Position numbers and translations under genes: made by a program
The notes under the pieces: model-generated
Databases searched by the model: none
Seen by the model: only the letters and a program-made list of their open reading frames with translations
What the model was told of the DNA's origin: nothing
Shown: piece by piece, positions 8,131 through 16,993 of the stretch
Numbering within the stretch: the first letter of the stretch is position 1
How the letters are laid out: every line of letters begins with the position of its first letter
NCBI RefSeq assembly: GCF_005796225.1
Contig: NZ_VAHO01000011.1
Coordinates: forward strand, 62,001 to 126,000
Direction: 5' to 3'
Length of the DNA: 64,000 nucleotides
Source: Pseudarthrobacter sp. NamE5
Lineage (GTDB): Bacteria; Actinomycetota; Actinomycetes; Actinomycetales; Micrococcaceae

Positions 8131-9546
8131 TCAGGCCGGGACCCGGACGGGCTCGCCGTGGCGGAAGTGTGCCTCGAGATCCTCGAGCGAGTGTCCCTTG
8201 GTTTCCGGAACGAACTTCCTCACAAACATCAGGGACGCGAGGTTCACCAGGACGAACAGGCCGAAGGTTCCGGTGGAGCCGAGCGCCTCGACGACGATCG
8301 GGAACAGGAACGAGATGGCGGCATTGACGGTCCACAGCGCGAAGACAGCAATCCCCATCGCGAAGCCGCGGATAGCCAGCGGGAACATCTCCGAAAGGAG
8401 CAGCCACACGCAGGTGCCGATGAAGCACTGGACGAAGGCAACAAACAGCATCATGGCGGCGAGGATGATGTAGCTGGCGAGGTCCGACTGGGGCAGCAGG
8501 AACACCACAGCCAGCAGGGCCTGCGACCCCACCACACCGGAGAAGCCTATAATCAGCATCTTCCGGCGGCCGATGAAGCCGAGCAGCCAGATGCCCAGGA
8601 TGGTCATCAGCACCGAGGTGACGCCCACGCCGATGGTGGCAACCAGTGATGCGCTGACCCCCAGGCCGCTCTTTTCCAGGATGCTGGGCGCGTAGTAGTT
8701 CACGGTGTTGATGCCGGTGGCCTGCTGCACGGTGGCAAGCCCGATGCCGATCCAGAGCAGGCGGCGCATCCAGGGGTTGTCCCGCAGGTCGCGCCAGGCG
8801 TGGCCGCGTTCCTGCTTCGCGGTCTTGGCTGCCTGCGCAATCTCCTGGAACTCGCTCTCCGCTTCTTCCGGGCTGCGGCTCAGGTTCAGGACCCGGCGGC
8901 TGTCCTCGAGGCGGCCGCGGATGGCGTACCAGCGGGGCGACTCCGGCAGCAGGAGCATGCCGGCGAGCAGCGCAAGGGCGGGCAGCGACGCGATCCCCAG
9001 CATGGTGCGCCAGACTTCGGGGTCCTGTATGAGCGCATCCAGCAGGGCGTTGATGGCGAAGGCAAGCATCTGGCCGGTGACAATCATGAGTTCGTTGATG
9101 GTCACCATGCGGCCGCGGAGGTGTGCCGGGGCCATTTCCGCCAGGTACAGGGGGCAGGTGACGGCGGCAGCGCCCACTCCCAGGCCCAGGAGGATGCGCG
9201 CTGCGATCATGAAGGGAACGGTGGGGGCGATGGCGCAGCCAATGGCACCGAACAGGAACAGCAGGGCGCAGATCAGCAGGGAGCCCCGCCGTCCAAGCCT
9301 GTCAGCCATCCGCCCGCCGGTGAGGGCGCCCACAGCGGCTCCGGGGAACAAAAGGGCGCTGACCACCGTGGCTTCCTCGACAGCGTTCATATTCAGGGAG
9401 TCGTTCATGTACAGCAGCGCACCGGAGATCACGCCGGTGTCGTAGCCGAAGAGCAGCCCGCCCAGGGTGGAAATGACCGTGAGCCGGGCGAGGTAGCCGC
9501 GGCGCCGGGACCCTTGGGCGGCAGTCGAAGTCTTTTGCAACAGCAT
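8131..9546 (-). CDS. iolT: MFS sugar-porter family transporter, probable myo-inositol importer (copy 1)
   Basis: The protein has 471 residues and twelve predicted helices. Sugar-porter signatures are present: GGLLFGYDTGVISG, RGRMVTINELMIVTGQ, LPESPRW and PETKG near the C-terminus. The family imports hexoses or inositols by proton symport. The location beside the GntR regulator and iolB, and the presence of a second porter at 12624-14060 inside the iol operon, make myo-inositol the likely substrate. ATG at 9546 lies close to a promoter whose spacer is a perfect LacI-type palindrome, so it is probably induced. D-chiro- or scyllo-inositol are alternative substrates. Confidence 0.85.
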   Translation of the reverse strand: MLLQKTSTAAQGSRRRGYLARLTVISTLGGLLFGYDTGVISGALLYMNDSLNMNAVEEATVVSALLFPGAAVGALTGGRMADRLGRRGSLLICALLFLFGAIGCAIAPTVPFMIAARILLGLGVGAAAVTCPLYLAEMAPAHLRGRMVTINELMIVTGQMLAFAINALLDALIQDPEVWRTMLGIASLPALALLAGMLLLPESPRWYAIRGRLEDSRRVLNLSRSPEEAESEFQEIAQAAKTAKQERGHAWRDLRDNPWMRRLLWIGIGLATVQQATGINTVNYYAPSILEKSGLGVSASLVATIGVGVTSVLMTILGIWLLGFIGRRKMLIIGFSGVVGSQALLAVVFLLPQSDLASYIILAAMMLFVAFVQCFIGTCVWLLLSEMFPLAIRGFAMGIAVFALWTVNAAISFLFPIVVEALGSTGTFGLFVLVNLASLMFVRKFVPETKGHSLEDLEAHFRHGEPVRVPA

Positions 9547-9607
9547 TGTTGCCTCTCAAATTCTCTCGGGGACCGGAAGGACGGTCGGGAATGTGATGCG
9601 TGACACC

Positions 9608-9637
9608 ACATTAGAGCGCTCTAACTGTCGCCGTCAA
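9608..9637 (-). promoter_or_regulatory. Promoter of transporter copy 1 containing LacI-type operator
   Basis: On the minus strand, -35 TTGACG is at 9632-9637 and -10 TAATGT at 9608-9613, 18 bases apart (TCTAAT two bases upstream is the alternative). Inside the promoter is a perfect 14-base palindrome, TTAGAGCGCTCTAA (9611-9624), with the central AGCGCT typical of LacI-family operators. Binding there would block RNA polymerase. The LacI-family gene at 11523 is the local candidate. Confidence 0.6.
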
Positions 9638-9650
9638 GGAAAAGTCTTAA

Positions 9651-9660
9651 TGTCAGAACA
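9651..9660 (+). promoter_or_regulatory. IolR-like motif upstream of transporter copy 1
   Basis: TGTCAGAACA lies 14 bases upstream of the minus-strand -35 for the transporter gene. It fits the motif TGWYAGNACA found at four other places in this locus. The published Corynebacterium IolR motif, as I recall it, is KGWCHTRACA, and this site differs from it at one position. Confidence 0.4.
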
Positions 9661-9704
9661 TGTGCTTTCTTCTTCACTGCTTCCTCTTGGCCGTCGGGAA
9701 TCCC

Positions 9705-9755
9705 TTGACCGGCCCGGCGCTCCTGCTACCATCGAAGGCAGAGTATGTCCTATCA
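9705..9755 (+). promoter_or_regulatory. GntR gene promoter with IolR-like motif
   Basis: TTGACC (9705-9710) and TACCAT (9727-9732) are 16 bases apart and point toward the GntR gene. TGTCCTATCA (9746-9755), the reverse complement of a TGWYAGNACA site, lies just downstream of the predicted start of transcription. This suggests autorepression. Confidence 0.5.
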
Positions 9756-9829
9756 AGAGAACATATGAAGGCAAAGTGGCCGGTGGCGTACGGAGCCTGC
9801 TGCAGCTGCATCAAGGAACAGGAACGAAC

Positions 9830-10570
9830 GTGGCGAACAACCTCGGTCTCAGCATCGACCGCTCCTCACCCGTGCCCCTTTACCACCAGGTGGTGCAGGG
9901 CATTGAAGCTGCAATCTACAGCGGGGTCCTTGAGCCGGGGAGCCGCCTGGATAATGAAATCGACCTCGCCGCCCAACTGAACCTGTCCCGCCCCACAATG
10001 CGTAAGGCCATGGATGAGCTGGTCAGGTCCGGACTGCTCGTCCGCAAGCGCGGGGTTGGAACCCAGGTGGTCTCAAGCCAGGTGCGCCGTCCGCTTGAGC
10101 TCTCCAGCCTCTATGACGACCTCACTAACAACGGCAAGAAGCCCACCACCGAAGTCCTGAGCTTCTCGCATGTGGAGGCGGATGACTCCACCCTGGCCAC
10201 CCTTCAGCTACCCACTGGCTCCAAGGTTTACCACTTCACCCGCCTCCGCAAAGTCGGCGGCAAGCCGCTGGCCCTGATGGAGAACTGGGTCCGGGACGAC
10301 ATCGCCGAGATGGACGAGGCCATGCTGTCGGCCGAAGGACTTTATGCCATCCTTCGCCGCGGCGGCGTCAACTTCCGCCTGGCCACCCAGCGGATCGGGG
10401 CCATGACCGCCAACGACTACCAGGCCAGCATGCTGGACACACCGGCTGGCTCGGCCCTGGTCACCATGGAACGAACGGCCGTGGACGATACCGGCCGCCG
10501 CGTGGAAACCGGCCACCACGTGTACCGGGCCGATTCCTACAGCTTTGAAATGACACTCGTACAGCGCTAA
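9830..10570 (+). CDS. GntR-family (HutC/UTRA) transcriptional regulator, probable inositol regulator
   Basis: The protein has 246 residues. An N-terminal winged helix (PLYHQVVQGIEAAI, then NLSRPTMRKAMDELV) ends near residue 75, and a UTRA ligand domain fills about 95-240. GTG at 9830 follows a weak AAGGAA. The frame is open upstream to 9593, but that part overlaps the promoter region. It precedes iolB by 17 bases and is probably co-transcribed. By position it corresponds to the GntR-type IolR of corynebacteria. The TGWYAGNACA sites in this locus are its likely targets, with an inositol breakdown intermediate as probable inducer. The pairing of protein and motif is inferred. Confidence 0.82.
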   Translation: MANNLGLSIDRSSPVPLYHQVVQGIEAAIYSGVLEPGSRLDNEIDLAAQLNLSRPTMRKAMDELVRSGLLVRKRGVGTQVVSSQVRRPLELSSLYDDLTNNGKKPTTEVLSFSHVEADDSTLATLQLPTGSKVYHFTRLRKVGGKPLALMENWVRDDIAEMDEAMLSAEGLYAILRRGGVNFRLATQRIGAMTANDYQASMLDTPAGSALVTMERTAVDDTGRRVETGHHVYRADSYSFEMTLVQR

Positions 10571-10587
10571 CTCAAGGAGCCAACTCC

Positions 10588-11481
10588 ATGACCAACTGGG
10601 TCTACCCCCTGGGCACCGCCGCCGACGGCAAGTGGGACGTTTCGATCGGAACGTCCGATTCCTCACTCGCTGTGGAGGGGTGGGCACACACCGGACTGAA
10701 GGTTGCCACCCTGCCAGCAGGGTCCGACGTCGTCCTTCCCGCCGCGGACGAGGAACGCATCGTGGTGCCGCTCAGCGGATCCTTCACCGTCACCGTGGAG
10801 GGCATGGAATACCAGCTTGCGGGGCGCGCCTCCGTCTTCAGCGGCCCCACCGACGTCCTCTACTCCGGCACTGGGCGCGCGGTCACCATCAGCTCTGCCG
10901 ACGGCGGCCGGGTGGCGGTTGCCACGGCGCCGGCCAACGCCTCGTACCCCACCCGCCTGGTGCCCGCCGCCGAGACCCCGGTGGAGCTGCGCGGAGCCGG
11001 CAACTGCTCACGCCAGGTCCACAACTTCGGCACCCCCGCCGCCCTGGAGGCAGACCGGTTCATCGTGTGCGAGGTCCTGACCCCCGCCGGCAACTGGTCC
11101 TCCTATCCTCCTCACAAGCATGACGAGGAGAAAGACGGCGAGACGCACCTCGAGGAAATCTACTACTTCGAGACGCAGGTGGCCGCAGGTTCAGCAGCTC
11201 CCGCCGACGCCGATGCCATCGGCTACCAGCGCGTGTACGCCTCCGACGAGCGCCCCATCGACGTGTCCGCCGAGGTGCGTACCGGCGACGTTGTGCTGGT
11301 GCCTTACGGCTGGCACGGCCCCGCGATGGCGGCCCCGGGCTACGACCTGTACTACCTGAACGTCATGGCAGGTCCCGGGCCGGTGCGCGAGTGGCTGATC
11401 AGCGACGACCCCCACCACGGCTGGGTCCGGCAGACCTGGGACGGCCAGGACATCGACCCGCGCCTGCCGTTCGGGGCCTAG
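10588..11481 (+). CDS. iolB: 5-deoxy-glucuronate isomerase
   Basis: The protein has 297 residues, the normal IolB length, built as a double cupin. The stretch SSYPPHKHDEE with the following ETHLEEIYYFE supplies the metal-binding His/Glu set of the family, and VPYGWHGPAMAAPGYDLYYLNVMAGP is a typical C-terminal region. IolB converts 5-deoxy-D-glucuronate to 2-deoxy-5-keto-D-gluconate in inositol breakdown, in the cytoplasm. AAGGAG lies before ATG 10588. It sits between the GntR and LacI regulator genes, on the opposite strand from the rest of the iol operon. Confidence 0.95.
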   Translation: MTNWVYPLGTAADGKWDVSIGTSDSSLAVEGWAHTGLKVATLPAGSDVVLPAADEERIVVPLSGSFTVTVEGMEYQLAGRASVFSGPTDVLYSGTGRAVTISSADGGRVAVATAPANASYPTRLVPAAETPVELRGAGNCSRQVHNFGTPAALEADRFIVCEVLTPAGNWSSYPPHKHDEEKDGETHLEEIYYFETQVAAGSAAPADADAIGYQRVYASDERPIDVSAEVRTGDVVLVPYGWHGPAMAAPGYDLYYLNVMAGPGPVREWLISDDPHHGWVRQTWDGQDIDPRLPFGA

Positions 11482-11522
11482 CTCCGCCGCATCGCCGGAC
11501 GCCGGTGGAATAGTGGGGTGTT

Positions 11523-12545
11523 GTGAAGCAGACTTTCCCCACCCGCAGGCCCGTCACCATGGAGGACGTGGCCCGCGACGCCGGTGTGAGCCGCGCGCTG
11601 GTGTCCCTGGTTATGCGCGACTCGCCCAAGGTTTCCCCTGCCAAGCGGACGGCGGTGCTGGAAAGCGCCGCCGCCCTGGGCTACTCCCCCAACCGGCTGG
11701 CCAGCCGCCTGGCCAGCCATCGCACCAACACCGTGGGCGTCCTGTTCCTCGACCTGCACAACCCGGTGTTCGCCGACATCTACGACGGCATTGCCGAGGG
11801 CCTCGCCGGCAGCGGCAACCAGGTGATGGTCGCCGTCGGCTCCGCTGATCCCGGTACAGAGCTGGAGGCAATCCGCTCGTTCGCCGACCTGCGGGTGGAC
11901 GGGATCCTCCTTGCCGGTTACACCGGCTCACCGGAGGAGCTGGAGACGGCATTGCGGGGGACACCCGCCGTCGTCATCACCCGGGAGCTGGAGGTCGACG
12001 GCGTCGATTCCGTCCTGACGGATGACTTTCGTTCCGGAGCTCTGGCCGTGGAGCACCTGCACGGACTGGGGCACCGGCACATTGCCCATGTGGACATCTC
12101 GGATTGGCTGCCGTACACCGCCCGCAGGGAAGGCTACCTGTGGGCCATGCGGCAGTTCGGCCTTGAGCCGATGCTGGTGCACAGCGACATGACCGGGCGC
12201 GGCGGGCGCGCGGTCATGGAACAGTTCCTTGCCTCAGGCGCCGCCCTGCCCACGGCCATTTTCGCCCACAACGACCTCACCGCCGTCGGCATCATGGAAG
12301 CCCTTGCTTCACATGGCGTGGCCGTTCCCGACGACGTGGCGATCGTAGGCTGCGACAACATCGAGGTGGCAGCGTCGCCTCTGATCGGACTGACGTCCAT
12401 CGACCAGCACGCCGGGGAACTTGGCCGGCTGGCGGCGCAGGTCATGCTGGAGCGCCTGGCTGGAGGCTCAGTACCGGCCGTGACCCGCAAGCTCGAACCC
12501 GCGCTGATGGTCCGGCGCTCCTCCAGCCCCGGCGCGGGATCGTGA
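11523..12545 (+). CDS. LacI-family transcriptional regulator
   Basis: The protein has 340 residues. The LacI HTH is at about residues 12-60 (TMEDVARDAGVSRALVSLVM, then GYSPNRLASRLAS), followed by a periplasmic-binding-protein-like sensor domain (DDFRSGALAVEHL, DVAIVGCDNIE). The start is GTG at 11523, with no strong ribosome site. It is 41 bases after iolB on the same strand. The palindrome TTAGAGCGCTCTAA in the transporter-1 promoter is the type of site this family binds and is its likely target. The ligand is probably an inositol or related sugar. A second regulator in one iol locus is unusual but not unique. Confidence 0.9.
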   Translation: MKQTFPTRRPVTMEDVARDAGVSRALVSLVMRDSPKVSPAKRTAVLESAAALGYSPNRLASRLASHRTNTVGVLFLDLHNPVFADIYDGIAEGLAGSGNQVMVAVGSADPGTELEAIRSFADLRVDGILLAGYTGSPEELETALRGTPAVVITRELEVDGVDSVLTDDFRSGALAVEHLHGLGHRHIAHVDISDWLPYTARREGYLWAMRQFGLEPMLVHSDMTGRGGRAVMEQFLASGAALPTAIFAHNDLTAVGIMEALASHGVAVPDDVAIVGCDNIEVAASPLIGLTSIDQHAGELGRLAAQVMLERLAGGSVPAVTRKLEPALMVRRSSSPGAGS

Positions 12546-12564
12546 CCGGGCCCACGAACTGAAC

Positions 12565-12592
12565 GCCCCGCCGAGAAAACTCTCAGCGGGGC
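12565..12592. terminator. Hairpin between LacI gene and transporter copy 2
   Basis: GCCCCGC and GCGGGGC pair, extended by GAGA/TCTC across one mismatch, with an AAAC loop. It lies between convergent genes and could serve both strands. There is no long T run. Confidence 0.5.
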
Positions 12593-12623
12593 ATCAGGCG
12601 GTTTAGGGTGGCGGCGGCGCCGG

Positions 12624-14060
12624 CTAAATGCGCTGGTCCAGGGCGGCTCCCGGTTTTTCGGGCGCGAGGTTCTTAAAGTAGTGCTCCAGGTCCTCAAGGC
12701 TCTTGTCCTTGGTTTCCGGGACGTACTTGGCGGCGAAGGCTATGGCACCAACACCCAGCACGGCGAACACGAAGAACGTGTTGGATAGCCCAATGGCGGC
12801 CAGGAGCTGGGGGAAGCCGAAGCCCACCAGGAAGTTCACGATCCACAGTACGAACGCCGAAGCTCCCATGCCCAGACCACGCATCTTCAGAGGGAAGATT
12901 TCTGACAGCATCAGCCACGTAACCGGTGAAATGGCTCCCTGCTGGAAGGCCAGGAAGGTCACAGTCAGGGACAGGATCACGAAACCCCGGGCTGCGCCCT
13001 CCGGCAGGATCAGCGAGAAGAGCCCGATCAGGAGGAGCGCCGTCGTCGTACCCACCTGCCCGGTAATCAGCATCCGCCGGCGTCCCACCTTGCCGAGGAG
13101 CCAAATTCCCACGAACGTGGCCAGCACCGAGATCACGCCATTGGCAATGTTGGCCGTCAGCGCAGCCTCCCGTCCGAATCCGGACTCCGCCAGAATCTGG
13201 GTGCCGTAATACATGATCGAGTTCACGCCGGTGATCTGTTGGATCACCGCCAGGCCGAGGCCAACGAAGAAGATCCGGCGGAACCATGGAATCCCCAGGT
13301 CCTGCCAGGAACCCATTTTGGACTTGTAGTCCTCGACGGCCATGGCCTTGACCTCTTCGAACTCCGCACGCGCCTCCGCCTGCGAGCGGATGCGCTGCAG
13401 CACACTGAGGGTTTCGCCGAAGCTGCCCATGGACGCCAGCCAGCGCGGGCTTTCGGGCATGAAGTTCATCCCGATCCACAATGCGATGGCAGGGAGCGTG
13501 GCGATGACCAGCATCCAGCGCCAGATGCCGCCGGATTCCCCGAAGGTGTTTCCGAGGTAGGCGTTGAAAATGAACGCCAGCAACTGGCCCGTGACGATCA
13601 TCAGCTCGTTCTGCGTGACGATTCGTCCGCGCCGCGCGCTTGGCGATACTTCCGCCAGGTACACGGGCACCGTGACCGAGGCGCCGCCGACGGCGAGCCC
13701 AAGCACGAACCTGGCGGCAATCATCACTTCTGTGCTGGGTGCAAAGGTGCAGGCGAGCGTGCCGAGGAGGAACACCACGGCAAGGACCATGATCATCTTC
13801 CGCCGGCCGTTCCGGTCTGCCAGCCGGCCGCCGAACAAGGCACCGAAGGCCGCACCGAACAGCAGGGAGGACGTCACAAGCCCTTCCGTCAGCGGGGTGA
13901 GGCCCAGATCCTCCTGCATGTACGGCAGCGCACCGTTGATCACGCCAGTGTCGTAACCGAAGAGCAGGCCGCCGAACGTGGAGATGATGGTGACGGTCCG
14001 CAAGGCCTTCCTGTGGTTCCCGGGGACCTTCGCGGTACCGGACGGGACAGGGGAACTCAT
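12624..14060 (-). CDS. iolT: MFS sugar-porter family transporter, probable myo-inositol importer (copy 2)
   Basis: The protein has 478 residues with twelve predicted helices and the same signatures as copy 1: GGLLFGYDTGVINGALPYM, RGRIVTQNELMIVTGQ, MPESPRW and VPETKDKSLEDLE. Its ATG overlaps the stop of the iolH-like gene (ATGA at 14057-14060), so it is translationally coupled and is the last gene of the iol operon. It should import inositol by proton symport. Two related porters in one locus may differ in affinity or in inositol isomer; corynebacteria also have two (IolT1 and IolT2). Confidence 0.88.
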   Translation of the reverse strand: MSSPVPSGTAKVPGNHRKALRTVTIISTFGGLLFGYDTGVINGALPYMQEDLGLTPLTEGLVTSSLLFGAAFGALFGGRLADRNGRRKMIMVLAVVFLLGTLACTFAPSTEVMIAARFVLGLAVGGASVTVPVYLAEVSPSARRGRIVTQNELMIVTGQLLAFIFNAYLGNTFGESGGIWRWMLVIATLPAIALWIGMNFMPESPRWLASMGSFGETLSVLQRIRSQAEARAEFEEVKAMAVEDYKSKMGSWQDLGIPWFRRIFFVGLGLAVIQQITGVNSIMYYGTQILAESGFGREAALTANIANGVISVLATFVGIWLLGKVGRRRMLITGQVGTTTALLLIGLFSLILPEGAARGFVILSLTVTFLAFQQGAISPVTWLMLSEIFPLKMRGLGMGASAFVLWIVNFLVGFGFPQLLAAIGLSNTFFVFAVLGVGAIAFAAKYVPETKDKSLEDLEHYFKNLAPEKPGAALDQRI

Positions 14061-14932
14061 ACGCTGACCTTCTGGACGTACTGCTTCATGGTCTCCAGCT
14101 GGTACCGGGAGACGTCCTGGGCCTTTTCGTCCTCGGCGAAGACACTGGACACCATGACAGTGTTGTCCCGGTCCAGGAAGCCGATCTCCTTGAGGCCGCC
14201 GAAGAACTCGTCCCAGTTGACGTCGCCGTCGCCGATCTTCAGGTGCTGGTGGACCCGGACAGGGTTGCCCGGCGGGTTGGTGATGTACCGCAGGCCATGC
14301 GAGGCGTGGTGGTCCATGGTGTCAGCCACGTGGACCAGGCGCAGCTTGTCCCCCGCGGCGCGCATGATGTCCAGGGGCGAGTCCTTCATATGGAAGCTGT
14401 GCGAGGCCACGTAGACCATGCCCACATTCCTGGAGTTCAGGCCGCGGATCACGCGGATGGCGGCAAGGCCTTCCTCCACGAAGTCGTCCGGGTGCGGGTC
14501 GATTAGCAGGTCGATGCCCTCCCGCTCAATAATCGGCAGCAGTTCCTCCATTGAGCGGTAGAACGCCCGCTCGGATTCCTCTGCCTTTTCCGGCCGTCCG
14601 CTGAATTCGGTGTTCATGGTGCTGACGCCCAGGTCCACGGAGATCTGGATGGCCCGCTTCCAGTAGCGGACTGCAGCTTCGCGCGCGTCCTCGTCCGGGC
14701 CGGACCAGCGGAGTACGGGCAGGACGGACGCAATCTCAATCCCCGCGTCCTTGCAGGCCTTGCTGAGCTGGCCCACGAGTTCGTCATCGGCCTTCGGGTG
14801 GTTGTAGAAGGGGATGAAGTCCGCGTGCGGGGTCATCTGCATGTACTTGTAGCCGAGGTCCGCCACCACTTGGGGGAACTCCAGCAGGCTGTGCGAGTGG
14901 TGGAACGGGGTGGGATCAAGTGCGATTTTCAC
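14057..14932 (-). CDS. iolH: IolH-like sugar-phosphate isomerase/epimerase (TIM barrel)
   Basis: The protein has 291 residues and an AP-endonuclease-2-type TIM barrel: KIALDPTPFHH at the N-terminus, LLIDPHPDDFVEEG, ASHSFHMKD and LRLVHVADTMDHH carry the metal ligands. GTG at 14932 follows GGAG at eight bases; the upstream extension of the frame is out of register with any conserved sequence. It lies between iolG and the transporter, in the place of iolH in other iol operons. IolH has no firmly assigned step and may isomerise an inosose or a downstream intermediate. The gene symbol is given by position and similarity only. Confidence 0.8.
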   Translation of the reverse strand: MKIALDPTPFHHSHSLLEFPQVVADLGYKYMQMTPHADFIPFYNHPKADDELVGQLSKACKDAGIEIASVLPVLRWSGPDEDAREAAVRYWKRAIQISVDLGVSTMNTEFSGRPEKAEESERAFYRSMEELLPIIEREGIDLLIDPHPDDFVEEGLAAIRVIRGLNSRNVGMVYVASHSFHMKDSPLDIMRAAGDKLRLVHVADTMDHHASHGLRYITNPPGNPVRVHQHLKIGDGDVNWDEFFGGLKEIGFLDRDNTVMVSSVFAEDEKAQDVSRYQLETMKQYVQKVSV

Positions 14933-14981
14933 GAAAAACACTCCATTGTGGATCAGTAAGGCTGGAGGGAAGTGGGTGGCT

Positions 14982-15995
14982 CTACTTGTAGAGGTCTGGC
15001 TTGGGGGCGAGCTTGACGGCCACCTTTTCGCCGTTCTTCTGGGCTTCGACGCCCGCTTCACAGCAGGCTGCCGTAGCGTAACCGTCCCAGGCCGTAGGGC
15101 CGCCGATTTCGCCCTTGAGGGCGGCGTCAACCCATGACTGGATTTCGACGTCGTAAGCCGCACCGAAGCGCTCCTCGAAGCCGGGGGTCACGTTGCCGCC
15201 CCAGTGGCCGGCGCTGCGGGTGTAGGGTCCGTTGTCGCCGCCGATGCTCACGATGCCCTCTTCGAAGGAGGCCTGGGTGGCCACTTCGTAGCCGAATTTG
15301 GCGTTGACGAAGATTTCCACGTCGGCCAGGACGCCGGACTCGGTCTCCAGCAGGACGTGCTGCGGGTCATGCTGGCCGGCCGGAGCGTTCCTGGTGGCCT
15401 TGCCCAGGCGGACCTGGATGCTGGTGATTTCCTCACCGGTGAAATACCGGATGGCGTCAAACTCGTGCACCACCGAGTCGTTGATAAGCATCTCGTTGGT
15501 GAAGCCCGCCGGGGTGCTGGGATTGCGGTGCTGGTGGTGCAGCATCAGCAGCTCGCCCAGTTCACCGTTCCGGATGATCCCGCCCAGCGCGGCGTACTCG
15601 GCATCGAAGCGGCGCATGAACCCCACCTGGATGCGCTTGTGGCCCAGTGCCACCTCTGCCTGGACAACCTTCCAGGAGGAGTCAGCACCGGGAGTCAGGG
15701 GCTTTTCGCAGAGGATGGGGATGTCCTTGGCAAGGGCCTTGAACAGGATGTCCTCATGCAGGAATCCAGGGGTGGCGATCAGCACCGCGTTGACGTCGCC
15801 GTTGTTGATGGCCTCCTCGGCATCGGCGAGCGCCACGGCACCCGGGATGCCTTCGATGGCGGCCTGCGCGCGGGCCAGGTCAACATCCACGACGGCGGCC
15901 ACTTCGGCTCCGTGGATGCGCTTGTTGAGGCGCTGGATGTGGTCGGCACCCATGCGCCCGGCGCCGATGACGGCTACGCGGAGTGTTTCAGTCAT
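14982..15995 (-). CDS. iolG: Inositol 2-dehydrogenase (Gfo/Idh/MocA family)
   Basis: The protein has 337 residues. A Rossmann NAD-binding motif starts it (AVIGAGRMGADHI) and the family EKP motif is present (ILCEKPLTPG). The C-terminal domain holds NDSVVHEFDAIRYFTGEEI with the catalytic-type Asp and His. The enzyme oxidises myo-inositol to 2-keto-myo-inositol (scyllo-inosose) with NAD. ATG at 15995; iolE ends 45 bases upstream. It is the first catabolic step of the pathway in the cytoplasm. A scyllo- or D-chiro-inositol dehydrogenase role cannot be excluded without testing. Confidence 0.93.
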   Translation of the reverse strand: MTETLRVAVIGAGRMGADHIQRLNKRIHGAEVAAVVDVDLARAQAAIEGIPGAVALADAEEAINNGDVNAVLIATPGFLHEDILFKALAKDIPILCEKPLTPGADSSWKVVQAEVALGHKRIQVGFMRRFDAEYAALGGIIRNGELGELLMLHHQHRNPSTPAGFTNEMLINDSVVHEFDAIRYFTGEEITSIQVRLGKATRNAPAGQHDPQHVLLETESGVLADVEIFVNAKFGYEVATQASFEEGIVSIGGDNGPYTRSAGHWGGNVTPGFEERFGAAYDVEIQSWVDAALKGEIGGPTAWDGYATAACCEAGVEAQKNGEKVAVKLAPKPDLYK

Positions 15996-16040
15996 TGTTC
16001 TGTCCTTCGGTGTCTGTGGGGAAATGAGGAGGGGTAGCTG

Positions 16041-16952
16041 TCAATTGACAGTGGTGCGGGAACCGCAGGACAGCAGGTAGTTGCGGGTGCGCTTAGCGAT
16101 GGGCATCGGCACGTCGAACGCCACTGGGTACATGTCCTGCTCCACGATGCCGAAGATGGGCCGGTCCAGGCCTTCCACAGCTTCGATCACCGCGCGCAGG
16201 TCCGGCAGGCCGTTCGGCGGCTCGGTCATGACGCCGGCCAGGTTGGCGGCGGCCCAGGTCATGTTTTCCTCGTTGACCTTCCTGAGGATCTCCGGGTTGA
16301 TCTGCTTGAGGTGCAGGTAGCCGATCCGGTCAGGGTAGTTCTTGATCAGCTCCAGGCTGGACGCCCCGCAGTATTCGGCGTGGCCGGTGTCCAGGCAGAG
16401 GTTGAGGTACTGGGGATCCGTGGCGCCGAGCAGGGTTTCGATGTCCTCCTGCGCACCCACGTGGGAGTCCGCGTGCGAGTGGAACTGCTGCTTCAGGCCG
16501 AAGTCCTCCAGCAGGGTCTTGCCCAGGCGGTTGTGGCCGGCGAACAGGTCGTCCCAGGCCTTCCCGCTAAGTGTTCCGCTTTCCACTGCCTCCCCCGTGA
16601 CATCGTCACGCCACATTGCCGGAATGACAACGATGTGCTCCCCGCCCATGGCTGCCGTCAGCTCCGCCACCTTGCGGGCCGGCTCCCAGGCGCTTTCCCA
16701 CTGGTCCAGGCCGCGGTGGAAGGCGGTAAAGACCGTACCGGCTGAGATCTGGAGGTCGCGCTGCTTGAGCTCCTCGGCGAGGCGGGCGGGGTCCGTGGGC
16801 AGGTAGCCGTACGGGCCCAGTTCAATCCACTTGTAGCCGGACTCGGCCACTTCGTCGAGGAAACGTTCCCACGGCGTCTGCTTGGGATCGTCCGCGAACC
16901 AGACACCCCAGGAGTCCGGCGCCGTGCCGATGATCAGTTTGTTCTCAGTCAT
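16041..16952 (-). CDS. iolE: Myo-inosose-2 dehydratase
   Basis: The protein has 303 residues and a metal-dependent TIM-barrel fold. The opening GTAPDSWGVWFADDPKQTPWERFLDEV is highly typical of IolE, as are HSHADSHVGAQED and NLCLDTGHAEYCG. It dehydrates 2-keto-myo-inositol to 3D-trihydroxycyclohexane-1,2-dione. ATG at 16952; the gene lies 41 bases after mmsA and 45 before iolG in one operon. Confidence 0.95.
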   Translation of the reverse strand: MTENKLIIGTAPDSWGVWFADDPKQTPWERFLDEVAESGYKWIELGPYGYLPTDPARLAEELKQRDLQISAGTVFTAFHRGLDQWESAWEPARKVAELTAAMGGEHIVVIPAMWRDDVTGEAVESGTLSGKAWDDLFAGHNRLGKTLLEDFGLKQQFHSHADSHVGAQEDIETLLGATDPQYLNLCLDTGHAEYCGASSLELIKNYPDRIGYLHLKQINPEILRKVNEENMTWAAANLAGVMTEPPNGLPDLRAVIEAVEGLDRPIFGIVEQDMYPVAFDVPMPIAKRTRNYLLSCGSRTTVN

Positions 16953-16993
16953 GACAGCGTTGTCTTTCTACTCTGGTCTTCCGCGCGGCGGGA

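Noticed and set aside
10560..10572. AGCGCT near the GntR stop as a second LacI operator
   Set aside because: Only the six-base core matches; the outer bases do not form a palindrome and it lies in coding sequence.
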